Assembly: GCA_029582165.1 (NCBI GenBank)
Contig: CM055882.1
Span: forward strand, 15,757,001 to 15,821,000
Origin: Portulaca oleracea
Lineage: Eukaryota; Streptophyta; Magnoliopsida; Caryophyllales; Portulacaceae
Direction: 5' to 3'
Length of the DNA: 64,000 bases
Shown here: one piece after another, positions 43,799 through 55,157 of the stretch
How positions within the stretch are numbered: position 1 is the first letter of the stretch
Layout: each line of letters starts with the position of its first letter
Program-made: the position numbers and the translations under genes
Notes under the pieces: model-generated
Databases searched by the model: none
Seen by the model: the letters and a program-made list of their open reading frames with translations, nothing else
Told to the model about the DNA's origin: nothing

Positions 43799-44685
43799 GT
43801 GGGCACTCAAATTCTTCTCCATGGGAAGAGCAAGGTAACTGAAGATTTTCCTTCGAAATTTGTTGAATCATGTTTAAAAGATGGGCATTGTGATGTAGAG
43901 TCTTTAGGTGAGTCATGCATGATCTTTGGGAGATATTGGTTGTTTGATGATGTTTTTTGGCGTGATAAATTGTATGATGATTATGTGGTATCGAAGTTTG
44001 ATGATTCTCTATATGTGAAGGGGATTGCTAAGAATCTTGGTGTTCCTTTGGTGTCTAGTGACAAGTTTGGGTTTGATGGAGCCATGATTCTAGTTCCACC
44101 AATGTTTATGGGCTCGTTATTTGTGTCATCCCTCAATGGATATTGTTTGAATGTTGTTCGTGGTGACATGAACTCTTTGAATGAGTCATACATGTTATTT
44201 GGTCGTCATTGGTTATTCGAGAATGTGTTTTTGATTTGGTGCTATTGGAAGTTGGTATGCGATGTTTGTGGGAATGCATATTGAATGAAGATCATTTGCT
44301 TGACCGTGATTTCTTGAATCCCTTAGCCCCACACCAAATCAAACCTGGGGTGGGAAGTGAGTTGAGGAACCTTCTCTTTTCGAGCGAAACACGGGTTGAG
44401 TGTGCTCTTGGTGAGGATGAGCGATCTCTTGCTTTGTCTTTACCTTACAGCAAGCCAAGTGAGGATGTGTATTCCCAAGCACCTCAAAATATTCCTATTC
44501 CATCCTTTGGCCCTTCACCTCCCAAAAACAAGCCTCCAACCACTTTCTTTCATTTGGATGATGGGTATATTGTGGGGTTTGATGCTTGTTTGATGGCTAA
44601 CGTGAATGTTCATGGCGTTCAAGAAATTCGGAGCTTATGGAGCCAATTGATGAAGAGTGTTTCGGTTTTAACTCCCAAGAGTTAA
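43799..44685 (+). pseudogene. Unrecognised element protein with internal repeat
   Basis: The first open part (43799-44284) contains two copies of one motif: SLGESCMIFGRYWLFDDVF and, about 90 residues later, SLNESYMLFGRHWLFENVF. A one-base shift near 44226 moves into the frame of 44209-44685, which continues with LLDRDFLNPLAPHQIKPGVG, a proline-rich stretch and FHLDDGYIVGFDACLMANVN. I know no domain of this pattern. A frame from 44637 runs across the polypurine tract into the 3' LTR. It could be a degraded accessory protein of the element or captured host sequence. Confidence 0.5.
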
Positions 44686-44699
44686 GGGAAACTCTTTTT

Positions 44700-45302
44700 C
44701 AAGAGGGGGAGTATGAACCGTATCGGGTTCGGTGCCAAGCTTTCATATCTGGGATCGCGGTTAAAGATAAGGTGGATGAAATCCCGACCCGTCATCACCG
44801 AACCAAAACTGCTCACCCACTCGTTTTCAAGAATCGTTACACCTTCACAAAAGGCGGGGTGGTGAGCATCACACTATAGTGACCTCGGCGAGCCATCCTT
44901 GCTGGAGTAAGGAGAGGCTCGGGACTTGTCAACGACCTCGGAGGCATTGAGACCGGATTGGGTTGTCTTGGGAATGAAGGGCGAGTTGGTATCGGGATTC
45001 GGGTTTTGCCCCGGTTCACGAAGGTTTAAGATAGAAAGCAAGGAAGAAGAAAGTTGCAGCCCAGCCGAGGTAGCGCCCGCTACCCCTTCGGTGACATCCG
45101 CGACCAACCAGGCTACGCCTGGGAAAAATTGGTCTTCACACTAAACGCTGGTAGCACCTGGAAAAACACTGCCAGCGTCTGTTCCAAAGGGCGTGATTTC
45201 TTAGCCGGATAGAAACGCTGGCGGGGGTTGGGAAAGCACTGACAGCGCCTATTCTTGAGTTGGCTGTCGCGCCCGCGACCAAAGTGTAGCGCCTGCGACG
45301 CC
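44700..45302 (+). repeat. Polypurine tract and truncated 3' LTR of the zinc-knuckle element
   Basis: CAAGAGGGGGAGTA (44700-44713) precedes the LTR start. The LTR matches 41715 onward with roughly one difference in ten by eye and stops at GCGACGCC, where the 5' LTR goes on TGTGCTTGG; the Athila-like LTR starts at that point. Confidence 0.88.
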
Positions 45303-46710
45303 TGATAAGTCGTTTTTATAGAGAGTTTTTAGGGCTCAAAACACGTTTATTTCATGCTTTTTATATCCGTAATCTCGTATTTTTATGTCAATTTCTGTGA
45401 TTTACACACTTGTTCGCGAGATTGGTGTGTTTTGTAGGAATCATTGGAATTATATCAAAAAGCATAAAAATTTTAAGGAAAAATGGGAAAAATCAAAGAA
45501 AAAAGAGTTGAAGCAGAAGAAAAGAGAGAAGAGAAAGCGGCCCAGCTAGGCCACGGCCCAGCCCAACCTGGACGGAGCAACAAGGCGCGGCCAGCGTTCT
45601 CAAAACATTGCCAGCGCCTTGTCTAGAGACTTCAGCAGCCGAGCAAAGCCAAAACGCTACCGGTGCTTTTTGGGCGCTACCAGCGCCAAGACACGGAGAA
45701 TCCCGACTTTACACTAAACGCAGCCAGCGTTTCTAAAACGCTGCCAGCGTTTTGTGCCCTAATCCGGTACTATATAAGGGGATGTAGTCTGCCATTTCAA
45801 GAGGTCGAAAAATTATCAACTTTAGCGTGGCTTTTAGACGAAAGTTTAGAGAGCTTTTTAGGGTCGATTTTAGATAGTTTTCTTTCCAGTTAATTCACAA
45901 ACATTGTTATTAGTTTAGATTGTTGCTTGTGATCGAAGAACACAAAAGAGATCGATTCGGGTGACACGAAGAGATCGATTCCGCAAATTCGAACACGATT
46001 ATTTCTATTTTATTTTGATATTTCCTTGTTATTATTCAGTTTTTGCAATGTTTACTTTCCGTAATATGAGTAGCTAATTTCCTTTGTTTGGGGGATAAAC
46101 TCGATGTCTTTCGATTGAATTTAAATATAGTCTCGGTGTTAGGTTATCTTTTTATTCGTTTAATCTGCGTGTATTGTATGTCATGGTAGAATCTGGTATT
46201 AGATTTTTGACAACAGAACGAAAGTTTGATTCTTGAATTGGAAAGACGTAGATCGAATAGGTTTAGAAAATAGTTAGAAATAATGATTCTTGCCTAGGGT
46301 CAATTATAATCAGTTCTTTATCTTTGACTTGATTAAATAGTTAGAAATAATGTTTAGTCTAATCACTGTACCTCACTTCGGATCGAAAGATCGATGTGAA
46401 AAGGCCTAGAAAGATTATAGACTCCGAATTATCTTGTTACCTGCACCGGGATTGTTGATAATTTGATTGATTGACTAGAGTGGACTCTCCTGAACAACTT
46501 TAATCATCTGTTAAAAACTCTAAAAATTCCTTCTTTCTTAGTTTAGTCTTTAAAAACTTTACAACAAACCTTGGATCGACCTAGCATTCTTTGTAGCGAA
46601 CTAGTTCAGTGCATGGTTGAATGCAAATTCCTGAGAGAGAAAGATATTTATTACTACTCAGACCCGTACACTTGCGGTACACAGACACCTTATTAGTTTT
46701 AGGTCTGTCA
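45303..46710 (+). repeat. 5' LTR of the plus-strand Athila-like element
   Basis: 1,408 bp from TGATAAGTCGTTTTTATAGA to AGGTCTGTCA. A TATATAAGG sequence at about 45771 may be the TATA box of the LTR promoter. A cluster of AAACGCTGCCAGCGTTTT-type palindromes lies just upstream at 45590-45760. Frames near 45663-45893 are not genes. Confidence 0.92.
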
Positions 46711-46731
46711 AGTTTTTGGCGCCGTTGCCGG
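46711..46731 (+). other. Primer-binding site of the plus-strand Athila-like element
   Basis: AGTTTTTGGCGCCGTTGCCG follows the LTR end directly, the same site type as in the minus-strand element. Confidence 0.88.
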
Positions 46732-46858
46732 GGATTTGTCCCCCCCAACCGCCATTGGACAAACGTGCTCTAGGTGACTAAGTTATTTATTTTTCACTAT
46801 TATTCTTTATTTTCTCTTTATTACGCTTGGTGTTCTTGTTTTTGTCTTTTTCAGGTTT

Positions 46859-48651
46859 ATGCCAAAAGAATTCTCTTTTGAGTACGATCCCGAGATCGAA
46901 TGCACACATCGAGAGAGAAGGAAAAGAGCGAGACTGGAGAAAGAACAAGAAAATCAAGAAACAAACAAAGAAGAGCAAGAATCGGAACGGGAAGAAGAGA
47001 TGGGAGAACAACCAAGGACATTCGGGCAGTATCTGACTCCCAATGTCACCAACCCACAATCAGCAATTAGTGTTCCTACCATCCAACCAAACGATTTTGA
47101 ACTACGTTAGTCTTTGATTAGGGATGGCTATGGGGCGGGGAATCCCCGAACCCGCTAGGGCCCCGACCTGCTTTGGGGAAAAATCCTTGCCCCCATTGGG
47201 GATGGGGAAGGGGACGAACACGATTTTTCAAATCCGCTCGGGGACAGGGCGGGGATGGGGACAAAATTTTCCCCATCCCCGTCACCATTTTCCCCGTCCC
47301 CGTCCCCGTCCCCGAATCCCCTTCCCCGAAAATTTTAAAATTATCAAATAACCTTTATTCTAATTCAATATATATATATTAATAGCAAGGATAAAGTAGT
47401 AATTTTTTTAAAAATCACACTTGAGGAGGATGCATTATTGTATTTTTTTTCGAATAACACTTATTGATGTATTATTGTTTAGTTTTGATGTATTATTGCG
47501 TGAGCAAGTTATATACGTTGTATTTTGAACAGGTTAAAAACCGGGTCCGATTAAAATTTGGTCAGATTTTGGATAGCTTTAAAAAATCCCCGTTCGATCC
47601 CCATTGGGGATAGGGAATCCGCGAGGATAGGGATGGGGCAAGAATCATTCCCCGAAGCGGGGATTGGGACGAGGATGGGGACGAGTTTTGGTAGTGGGGA
47701 TGGGGACGGGGATATACTCCCCCATCCCCGATCCGCCCCGTTGCCATCCCTATCTTTGATCAACTTGGTGTCAAAATCACCATTCCATGGATTGGCTAAC
47801 AAAGATTCGAACCGACATTTGTGATTTTTTCGTCAAGTTTGTGACACTTACAAGGCCAACAACGTATCAGAGGACGCCATCAAACTGCGTCTCTTCCCGT
47901 TCTCGTTGGAAGGCAAGGCGTGGGAGTGGCTCGATTCACTTCCACCGAATTCGATCACAGCGTTTGATGAACTCGCCAACACTTTCTTGGCGAAGTACTT
48001 TCCTCCAAGCAAACTCACCAGCCTTAGGAATGAGATTTCTACATTCACGCAAGGGCCGGATGAGTCGCTATACGATGCTTGGGAAAGTTTCAAGGACATT
48101 CTTCGACAATGTCCTCAGCATGGATTCGAACCATGGGTTCCTGTCCAATCCATCTTCAATGGAGCGAATGAGTCGACGAGAAGGAGCATCCTCTCTGCAG
48201 CCGGAGCGATCTTATGGACAAGACTGTGCCTCAAATCACAAATCTGATCGAGCACTTAGCGAATAACTCATATCAATGGTCTAAACCCCGCCACAAGGCA
48301 GGAGGTAAGCTTAATGTTGATGTAATTTCTTTATTGTCATATAAACTTGATTCTTTAACGCAAAAGATGTACGGATTGAGTTTTCCACCCAACCCTCCAA
48401 CATGCAATGTTCGTCAGTTGACCGAACATGAAACTTTTACTTGCCCTTCGGGTGGAGTTAGTAATGAGCAAGTCCAACAAGCCAACTATGTTGGAAACCA
48501 AAGACAAAACTATGACATGAATTCTAACACCTATCATCCTGGACTTAAGAACCACCCGAACTTTTCTTATAGGAATGATAACCCTACTGGTCTTCTCCAA
48601 GGACAAGGACAGCAAAAATATATTCCACCGCCTCAAAGACCACCTCAATAA
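46859..48651 (+). pseudogene. Athila-like gag, interrupted by a MITE
   Basis: The start at 46859 (MPKEFSFEYDPEIECTHRER) leads into a charged Glu/Lys/Arg helix and RTFGQYLTPNVTNPQSAIS, reaching NDFELR at 47108, where a 634-bp hAT MITE interrupts. The frame resumes at 47753 (SLINLVSKSPFHGLANKDSN), then KLRLFPFSLEGKAWEWLDSL, LANTFLAKYFPPSKLTSLRN and DESLYDAWESFKDIL. The former zinc knuckle near 48390-48440 reads CNVRQLTEHETFTC: the second cysteine is lost to arginine, unlike the intact knuckle of the minus-strand element. HPNFSYRNDN and a PPPQRPPQ end follow. Stops and shifts break it in at least four places. Confidence 0.9.
47119..47752. mobile_element. G-rich hAT MITE in gag, 634 bp
   Basis: The ends TAGGGATGGC and the complement (GCCATCCCTA) are flanked by the perfect 8-bp target duplication TCTTTGAT (47111-47118, 47753-47760). 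Both subterminal parts are made of GGGGATG/GGGGACG units, in forward orientation near the left and right ends and as CCCCGTCCCC runs at 47265-47325. The middle is AT-rich. Frames through it are composition artefacts. Confidence 0.94.
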
Positions 48652-48681
48652 GGCCCTCTTCGAAAGTCTAATTTAGAAACT

Positions 48682-49480
48682 ATGATGGAAAGCCTTATCG
48701 TTGGACAACAGAAACATGAAGGGGTTATAAAAGACTTAATGCAAAAGGTAGAAGCCTTAGCAACACATAATAAAATTTTAGAAAATCAGATTGCTAATGC
48801 AGCAACTCCCTGTTCTAGTTTACCACCTCAGCCTGTCCCTAATCCGAGTGCTCAATGTAATGCTATAACTTGCGAGGAAGTGAACCTTAGGTGCAAACCT
48901 TTAGGAGAACAAATTTTACATGAGGAAGTCAAGACCGATCCTAAACCGGACTTATTGGAGGGAACCATAACACCCTCGATCATGCCTAAGGAGGACGACC
49001 TAGGGAATTTTGGAATCCCTGTTCAGTTGGATGGTAAATCCATCAAGTTATGCATTGTTTGACACGGGATCCGGAGTGAATGTCTTACTTAAGTCTTACC
49101 TAAGGAAGTATGACCATAGAGAATTAAGGGTGACTGATTTGATTCTTCGTCTAGCCTACAAGACCCTTAGGAAACCTCTAGGGATCTTATATGACTCTCC
49201 CATCTAGATAGGAGAACATATTGTTCATGTTGATTTCATGATTTTAGATACAGGAGAAGATTCAGAACCGGAGATTATTCTAGGGAGATCTTTCCTTTCA
49301 GCTGTTAATTGCAAGATGGATATGAGGAAAGGAAAAATAGTCATCGAGCTAGAGAAGTCGATGATGGAATATGAAGTACGAGGAGGCAAGATAATTCAAA
49401 AACAAGTTCCAAAAATAATTCAGGACGATGGAGACCAATCCCAAAGCGGATCAAGGACCCCGATGAGTAGGGGTCCATAA
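48682..49480 (+). pseudogene. Athila-like gag end and protease, broken
   Basis: 48682-49062 holds the gag-protease linker (EALATHNKILENQIA, PPQPVPNPSAQCNAIT). After a shift, the aspartic protease appears: YALFDTGSGVNVLLKSYLRK at about 49048-49110, with the D-T-G active site intact. Then come RVTDLILRLAYKTLRKPLG, a stop at 49207, and VDFMILDTGEDSEPEIILGR with SFLSAVNCKMDMRKGKIVIE (49230-49345). The last frame ends at 49480 in GSRTPMSRGP. Confidence 0.85.
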
Positions 49481-50673
49481 CGTCGAGCTAATGACGTTAA
49501 ACAAAGCACCCCGGGGAGGTACATCAATATCTAATATCTATCCCTCCCCATTTTTTTTTAATTTTTTTTTAATTATTTTGTTTCAGTTTTTATCCCTTAG
49601 TAATTTTTATTTTGTTGTCTATTAATTTTTCTTTTTAGTGTGTAGGGAAAATGAAGAAATTCATGAAAAACTTTGGCTATTATTGAAATTATTATCTCTA
49701 ACCTAATAAATTTTAAGTTGGTAGATGTTTTAGGGAATTTTTCTATGTCAAATTGTAGGGTAAATAAGGAGAAAATAAAGGACAGGGAGAAAACATAGCA
49801 AAATTGGCAAAAAACAATCGAATTTCCCTCATCAAGTAGCAAAACGCTGGCAGCGCCTTCTCCAAAAACTTCAGGTACGCAACTTTTGCAAACGCTGTCC
49901 TGGCAGCACTTTGTTATTTTCCAAGGTTATTTTGCCCGCCTCTTTAGGTTTAGTTGGCCCCTCTCTTATTTTCAATTGAAAACCTTTGCTCCCTCTTTTT
50001 CCCAAAAACCCCGACGACCCCTCTCCCAAAACACCACCAGCGTCCAACCACCACCCTCATCCTCACCGTCGTCCTCGCCGCCGACGAACACCACCACCAC
50101 ACCTCCACTTCTTCTCCTCACCTCCTCCTCTCACTTACACTCTTGCACTCTCACACTTTCAAGTCCCATTCCTCTTCTCACTTCAACTCAAGGTATGAAT
50201 TTCTCAACTCTTTCTTTTGCTCTTTTGATTACATACTTTGATTGTGGTATAATTTTGGTTGAATTCTTGAGTTTCTTGAGTAATTTGCTGAGTTTTACCA
50301 TGTACTATGTCAAAATTTCAAATTGCTTATTTGGGTTTGATTCTTGGATTGAGTTCTTGATTTGGACATAATCTGAGTTGTTGATTTTGATCCTTTTTGT
50401 GCCAGAATTGAGTGAATTGTGATGTTGGGTATATTGTGGGAGTAATGTGATTATAAATTTGAGAAATTTAGGTTTAGTTTTGGATAGTGGTTGTGTTGTG
50501 ATGATATGCTCTGTTTTTGTTGTGGTTTTAGGTTAGAGTGATTTCAATATCAATTCCTAGTGTCAACTAAGCATGAGGGAGCATTAGTATTGAGTTTATG
50601 CATAGTGCTCATGCTTATTTGATGTCTAGTGTTTGTTCTTGGTGATTGTACTGATTTTGTGAATGATTTTTAG
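49481..50673 (+). other. Pol deletion point and env leader
   Basis: GTCGAGCTAATGACGTTAAA at 49492 is the block that normally follows integrase in this element type, so protease is joined directly to post-integrase sequence and all of RT, RNase H and integrase is absent. Downstream is a leader with AAACGCTGGCAGCGCC at 49842 and AAACGCTGTCCTGGCAGC near 49890, then a C-rich stretch (49990-50150). No gene is recognised; the 161-codon frame at 49886 is low complexity. Confidence 0.7.
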
Positions 50674-51915
50674 ATGGTAAGGACCAAAAATCCAAGCTTC
50701 TCCGGTCCTCCGTCGGGTGATGATAATGGAGCCGGAGGGAGCCGGAAGCGAAAGGCTACGACAACCGAGAAGGGAAAACAGAAGGCTACACCTCCCCGGG
50801 ACTCAAGGAGCTCGAATCCCTTCAACTTTGAAGGGGAGACCAAGAAGAGGTATGATTCTCTTTCCCAAAGAGCCCTCATCCGCACTAAATACATGTGTGA
50901 ACCTTTCATGCGTAACATTGGCATGTTGGATGATGTGATATGGAGTTAGGACGTTGTTATATAACCAACATTGCTAGAGTCGGCGAGCTGACCTTTAGGG
51001 GGATAACCTTAGAATTCTTGTCTACCCTTGTAGTGAACCTCCAAGGGATGGATGAGTGTATCCGTTTTCAGCTTCTGGGGGTAGAAATTAAGGACAATGA
51101 CTGTGTCCGAATTTGCCCGAGCTTTTGGCTTACCTGAACGTACATGTCGAGATTCGTCCCTGATACCTATAGAGTGGGATGGGAAGGCTTTCTTCCAAAG
51201 GATTTCTGGTTTTAACAACTGGGACCCTAGCAACACACCTTCATCCCTAATTAGAAACCCCGTGATGAGGTATGTTCACCGCATCCTCTCTTGCGGTATC
51301 TTCGGGAGACTCAGTTGCTCAAACAAAGCTATCCGGGTTGATTGTTACATGTTGCATTCCATGCTCGATGCCGACACACGCGCCGACCCTGCAGCTATGC
51401 TTGCTCACCATCTTTTGAGTGTCGCTGCCTCATCCAACAAGGGAATTTCCACAGGGGTTATATCATGCACTTAGCACGCCAATTCGACTTTAGACCGCCT
51501 AGGAACGCCATTGACCTTGTCCCGGGTAGCATGATTCTAGATGGAGAGCAATGCAATTCTTTTGGTTTGTGCAAATTCGACAAAGACCCCGCGTTGTCTT
51601 TGGGTATATCCTAACAACGCTAGGTTTCCCGTCCCTCACCCTCACATCTCACCTCAAGTTGCTGAAAACTTACTTTGGATGCCACCTTTTCCTGAATTTG
51701 ATCCCGAACCTGAGCCCGAAATCCACCTTGACCCTCAACCTGAGCAACCTCAGTTAGACTATGAGGCGCGCTTTCGCGACCTCCAAACCTCCATTAACCG
51801 GACCGAGCACCGTGTGAACGAGTTGCGGGAGAGTTTTGCTGAGTATAGGGGTCAGTCTGACTTGCGTTTTTCGTATTTTTTTTTGTTTTATGCTTATTTT
51901 CAATTTTTAGTGTGA
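50674..51915 (+). pseudogene. Athila env-like ORF, broken
   Basis: The start MVRTKNPSFSGPPSGDD leads into a basic stretch (GSRKRKATTTEKGKQKA) that could act as a nuclear or nucleolar signal, then TKYMCEPFMRNIGMLDDVI. A shift follows, with GITLEFLSTLVVNLQG and CIRFQLLGVE, then a second shift with MTVSEFARAFGLPERT, FFQRISGFNNWDPSN and MRYVHRILSCGIFGRLSCSN. The end (51600-51915) is proline/glutamate-rich (EFDPEPEPEIHLDPQP) and then helical (RFRDLQTSINRTEHRVNELR). The core blocks match those at 20501-21082. I see no signal peptide, and a hydrophobic run at the very end is only about 15 residues. Confidence 0.82.
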
Positions 51916-53849
51916 TTTCCTTGTTTTTGTGTGTTTCTTTTATTTGCTTATTCTTATTTTAGTATGCCTTTTTAGTTCATAGCTTGATTGTTTTCTTTTT
52001 ATTTGAGCTTTTAGTTGTGCTTTCCTTAGTTGTTCTTTGTTTTCTTTCTAGCTTTCTTGAGTTTTTCTTCTAGTTTTAAAATTGCATCCACCTAGATTGC
52101 ATTAGTTAGAAGCATATAGATCTTTCTCTTATTTCTTTTCCCAGTTTGTTTCTTTTTCTTTCTTTTGCATTCACCCTATTCAAAAATTCAAAAAAAAATC
52201 AGAAAAATTAGAAAAATACCAAAAATTAGAAAAGACAAAAACCCAAAAAAAAAATTAGGATAGGACTAGAATTAAAAATCGGAAACACCTTCGGTGATGA
52301 TTTGTAAATCCTTCTTACTTTAGTTTAGCTTGCTTCACTTAGAAAAGTCTGGATGAGATCTCAAAAGTTTTCGAAACCTTTTCCTTCAAATCTTCTGATT
52401 TTGAGACAAGTTATGAAATTTGTATTTGATTGCGTTGACTATCTTAGAAAGTATAAATGTGCGTGCCGCAAATCTTTGAGCTAAGTCTAGTTGATTGAGC
52501 CCCATCCCGTGAGTCCACATTACCAAATTTATGACTTGATCACTTTTATCAATTCCATGATTCCCTGAGTGACTCACCCATCAGTTGCATCTCTAGAACT
52601 TGCTTTGCATCTTGCTCAAGACTACATATTTGCATTGCATGCTGTGACAAAGTGATTAAGGCATTCATTTTATTTTGTTAAACTACATAACCAAATAGCC
52701 TCCCTTACATTATATTTACCGTTCTTTTTACCCCGCCTAGCTTTTGTTTATCCTTCTTTCATGATTGAACCCTGATAATACAAGCCTTGGCCTATAATAC
52801 TCCTTATCCCTTTGCCTTGCTTAGTTAAGTGAGAGTTTGTCGTTTTTTGGAAGAAACAGTTGGTTTGGTGTGTTTCGGACGGAATGTGAAGTTCGGGGAA
52901 GTTTTGTGCTTATTGATCCAAGTTGGGAGAAACTGAAACTCCTACCTTCTGGATAATTGGAGTTTGGTTATGTTGTTCATACATTATATTGAGGTCAAAG
53001 TTATAATTCCATGATTTTCTTCCCTCCGATCACCCACCAAAAAGAAAAGAAGAAAAAGAGAAGTATAAAATAGAAAAAAAAAAGAAAAAAAGAGTTCCAA
53101 AAGAAAAGGGTGATTGGAGAGATTCAATTTTAAGTTCTGAAAGCTTTGACCTGGTTGTATTCAGTTGAGATTTTGATATTGTTGAGGGTGAACGGTGAAA
53201 TTCCTTGCATACATTAAGCAAGAAGGAGAGTTGAGAGTGTTTTATTCATTGAAAATCAATCCAAGCATGTCTCTTAACTCCTCATTCCCAAATTTTACCG
53301 CTCCCTTACCCGTAACCTAAGCCCCATTACAACCCAAAAAAGTCCTTTTGATTGTCACTTGTGCATTGCATACCAGTAGTGGAGAGCGAGGTTCTTACCA
53401 AACTTATGGTAGTTTGTTTCTATTGGTCTGAGTATGAGAAAAACCCACATACATATTCAAATTTGAGTGATTGAGTGTTCTTATTCTTTCCTATGTGAGG
53501 TTTTCTCTTTTTGACTGACTTACGTCCATAACTAACCGCGCATATTTGCATTATTCTTGAGTCTGTTGGCGGATTTGTACATCAGAAGTAATTGTTTTCT
53601 TCTTTTTGGCTCCGAAAATTTCTTCCTTTCTCTTTTGAACTGCGTTTTGATCTTGTCCAGACTGATCTTTGTGCTTCCTTGTTGAATTGATGTGTTCGAA
53701 TGGTTAGCCTGAGGAGGTGTTAATTTTTGTTCTTGTAACCCTATCGAAAACTCTTTTTGCTTCTTTTTCTTCATAGGTACTGTTTTCCCTGTTTGAGCCC
53801 CAATCCTCCTGTTTACAATTCTGACTTGCTCGAGGACAAGCAAGAGCTA
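51916..53849 (+). other. Post-env 3' region of the plus-strand Athila-like element
   Basis: No surviving ORF. Blocks also present in the minus-strand element, in the same order, are CATCTCTAGAACTTGCTTTG (52589), ACAAGCCTTGGCCTATAATA (52779), an A/G-rich tract (53037-53118), CTCCCTTACCCGTAACCTAA with CCCATTACAACCC (53302-53336), TTTTGATTGTCACTTGTGCA (53346), and GACTTGCTCGAGGACAAGCA (53822) just before the polypurine tract. Confidence 0.72.
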
Positions 53850-55157
53850 AGCATGGGGCGTTTATTTCATGCTTTTTATATCCGTAATCCTGTATTTTTA
53901 TGTCAATTTCTGTGATTTATATACTTGTTCGCGAGATTGGTGTGTTTTGCAGAAATCGTTGGAATTATATCAAAAAGCATGAAAAGTTGAAGGAAAAATA
54001 GGAAAAATCAAAGAAAATAAAAAAAGAGTTGAAGAAGAAGAGCAATTCAGGCCACTGCGCCTAACCAGACGGAGCAACAAGCGCGGCGGCGTTCTCAAAC
54101 GCGGTGCCTTGTCCAGACACTTCAGCAGCCGAGCAAAGCCAAAACGCTACCGGTGCTTTTTGGGCGCTACCAGCGCCAAGACACGGAGAATCCCGACTTT
54201 ACACTAAACGCAGCCAGCGTTTTGTGCCCTAATCCGGTACTATATAAGGGGTTGTAATCTGCCATTTCAAGAGGTCGAAAAATTATCAACTTTAGCGTGG
54301 CTTTTAGACGAAAGTTTAGAGAGCTTTTTAGGGTCGATTTTAGATAGTTTTCTTTCCAGTTAATTCACAAACATTGTTATTAGTTTAGATTTTTGCTTGT
54401 GATCGAAGAACACAAAAGAGATCGATTCGGGTGACACGAAGAGATCGATTCCGCAAATTCGAACACGATTATTTCTATTTTATTTTGATGTTTCCTTGTT
54501 ATTATTCAGTTTTTGCAATGTTTACTTTCAGTAATATGAGTAGCTAATTTCCTTTGTTTGGGGGATAAACTCGATGTCTTTCGATTGAATTTAAATACAG
54601 TCTCGGTGTTAGGTTATCTTTTTATTCGTTTAATCCGCGTGTATTGTATGTCATGGTAGAATCTGGCTAGCTGCCTTTTACTTGGTATTAGATTTTTTAC
54701 AACAGAACGAAAGTTTGAGTCTTGAATTGGAAAGACGTTGATCGGATAGGTTTAGAAAATAGTTAGAAATAATGATTCTTGCCTAGGATCAATTATAATC
54801 AGTTCTTTATCTTTGACTAGATTAAATAGTTAGAAATAATGTTTAGTCTAATCACTGTACCTCACTTCGGATCGAAAGATCGATGTGCAAAAGGCCTAGA
54901 AAGATTATAGACTCTGAGTTATCTTGTTACCTGCACCGGAATTGTTGATAATTTGATTGATTGACTAGAGTGGAGAACACCTTTAATCATCTTTTAAAAA
55001 CCCTAAAAATTCCTGCTTTCTTAGTTTAGTCTTAGAAAACTTTACACCAAACCTTGGATCGACCTAACATTCTTTGTAGCGAACTAGTTCAGTGTGTAGT
55101 TGAACGCAAATCCCTCAGAGAGAACGATATTTATTACTACACAGACGCTTACACTTA
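53850..55157 (+). repeat. Polypurine tract and second LTR of the plus-strand Athila-like element
   Basis: The purine-rich AGCATGGGGCG (53850-53860) is followed by LTR sequence, but the first 44 bases of the LTR (TGATAAGTCG onward) are missing. Alignment to 45347 onward is nearly complete apart from short deletions around the palindromic cluster (54050-54115). The right end runs to about 55157, where the sequence jumps to gag leader without a primer site. Confidence 0.85.

Larger units (their letters stand above)
41715..45302 (+). mobile_element. Pol-less LTR retrotransposon with zinc-knuckle protein
   Basis: Two LTRs (41715-42784; 44714-45302, truncated) share TGAACCGTATCGGGTTCGGT and over 500 bp of following sequence. 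A tRNA-Met primer site follows the first and a polypurine tract (CAAGAGGGGGAGTA) precedes the second. The 1.9-kb interior encodes a coiled-coil/zinc-knuckle protein and a second unrecognised reading frame, but no protease, RT, RNase H or integrase. This is a non-autonomous element in the sense of TR-GAG or LARD classes. The 3' LTR is broken at 45302 by the plus-strand Athila-like LTR. Confidence 0.85.

Noticed and set aside
47124..47382. Proline/arginine-rich ORFs
   Set aside because: Translations of the GGGGATG/CCCCGTCC repeats of the hAT MITE.
49886..50371. 161-codon serine/threonine/proline-rich ORF
   Set aside because: Low-complexity CCT/ACC-rich leader; overlapping frames of similar size exist.
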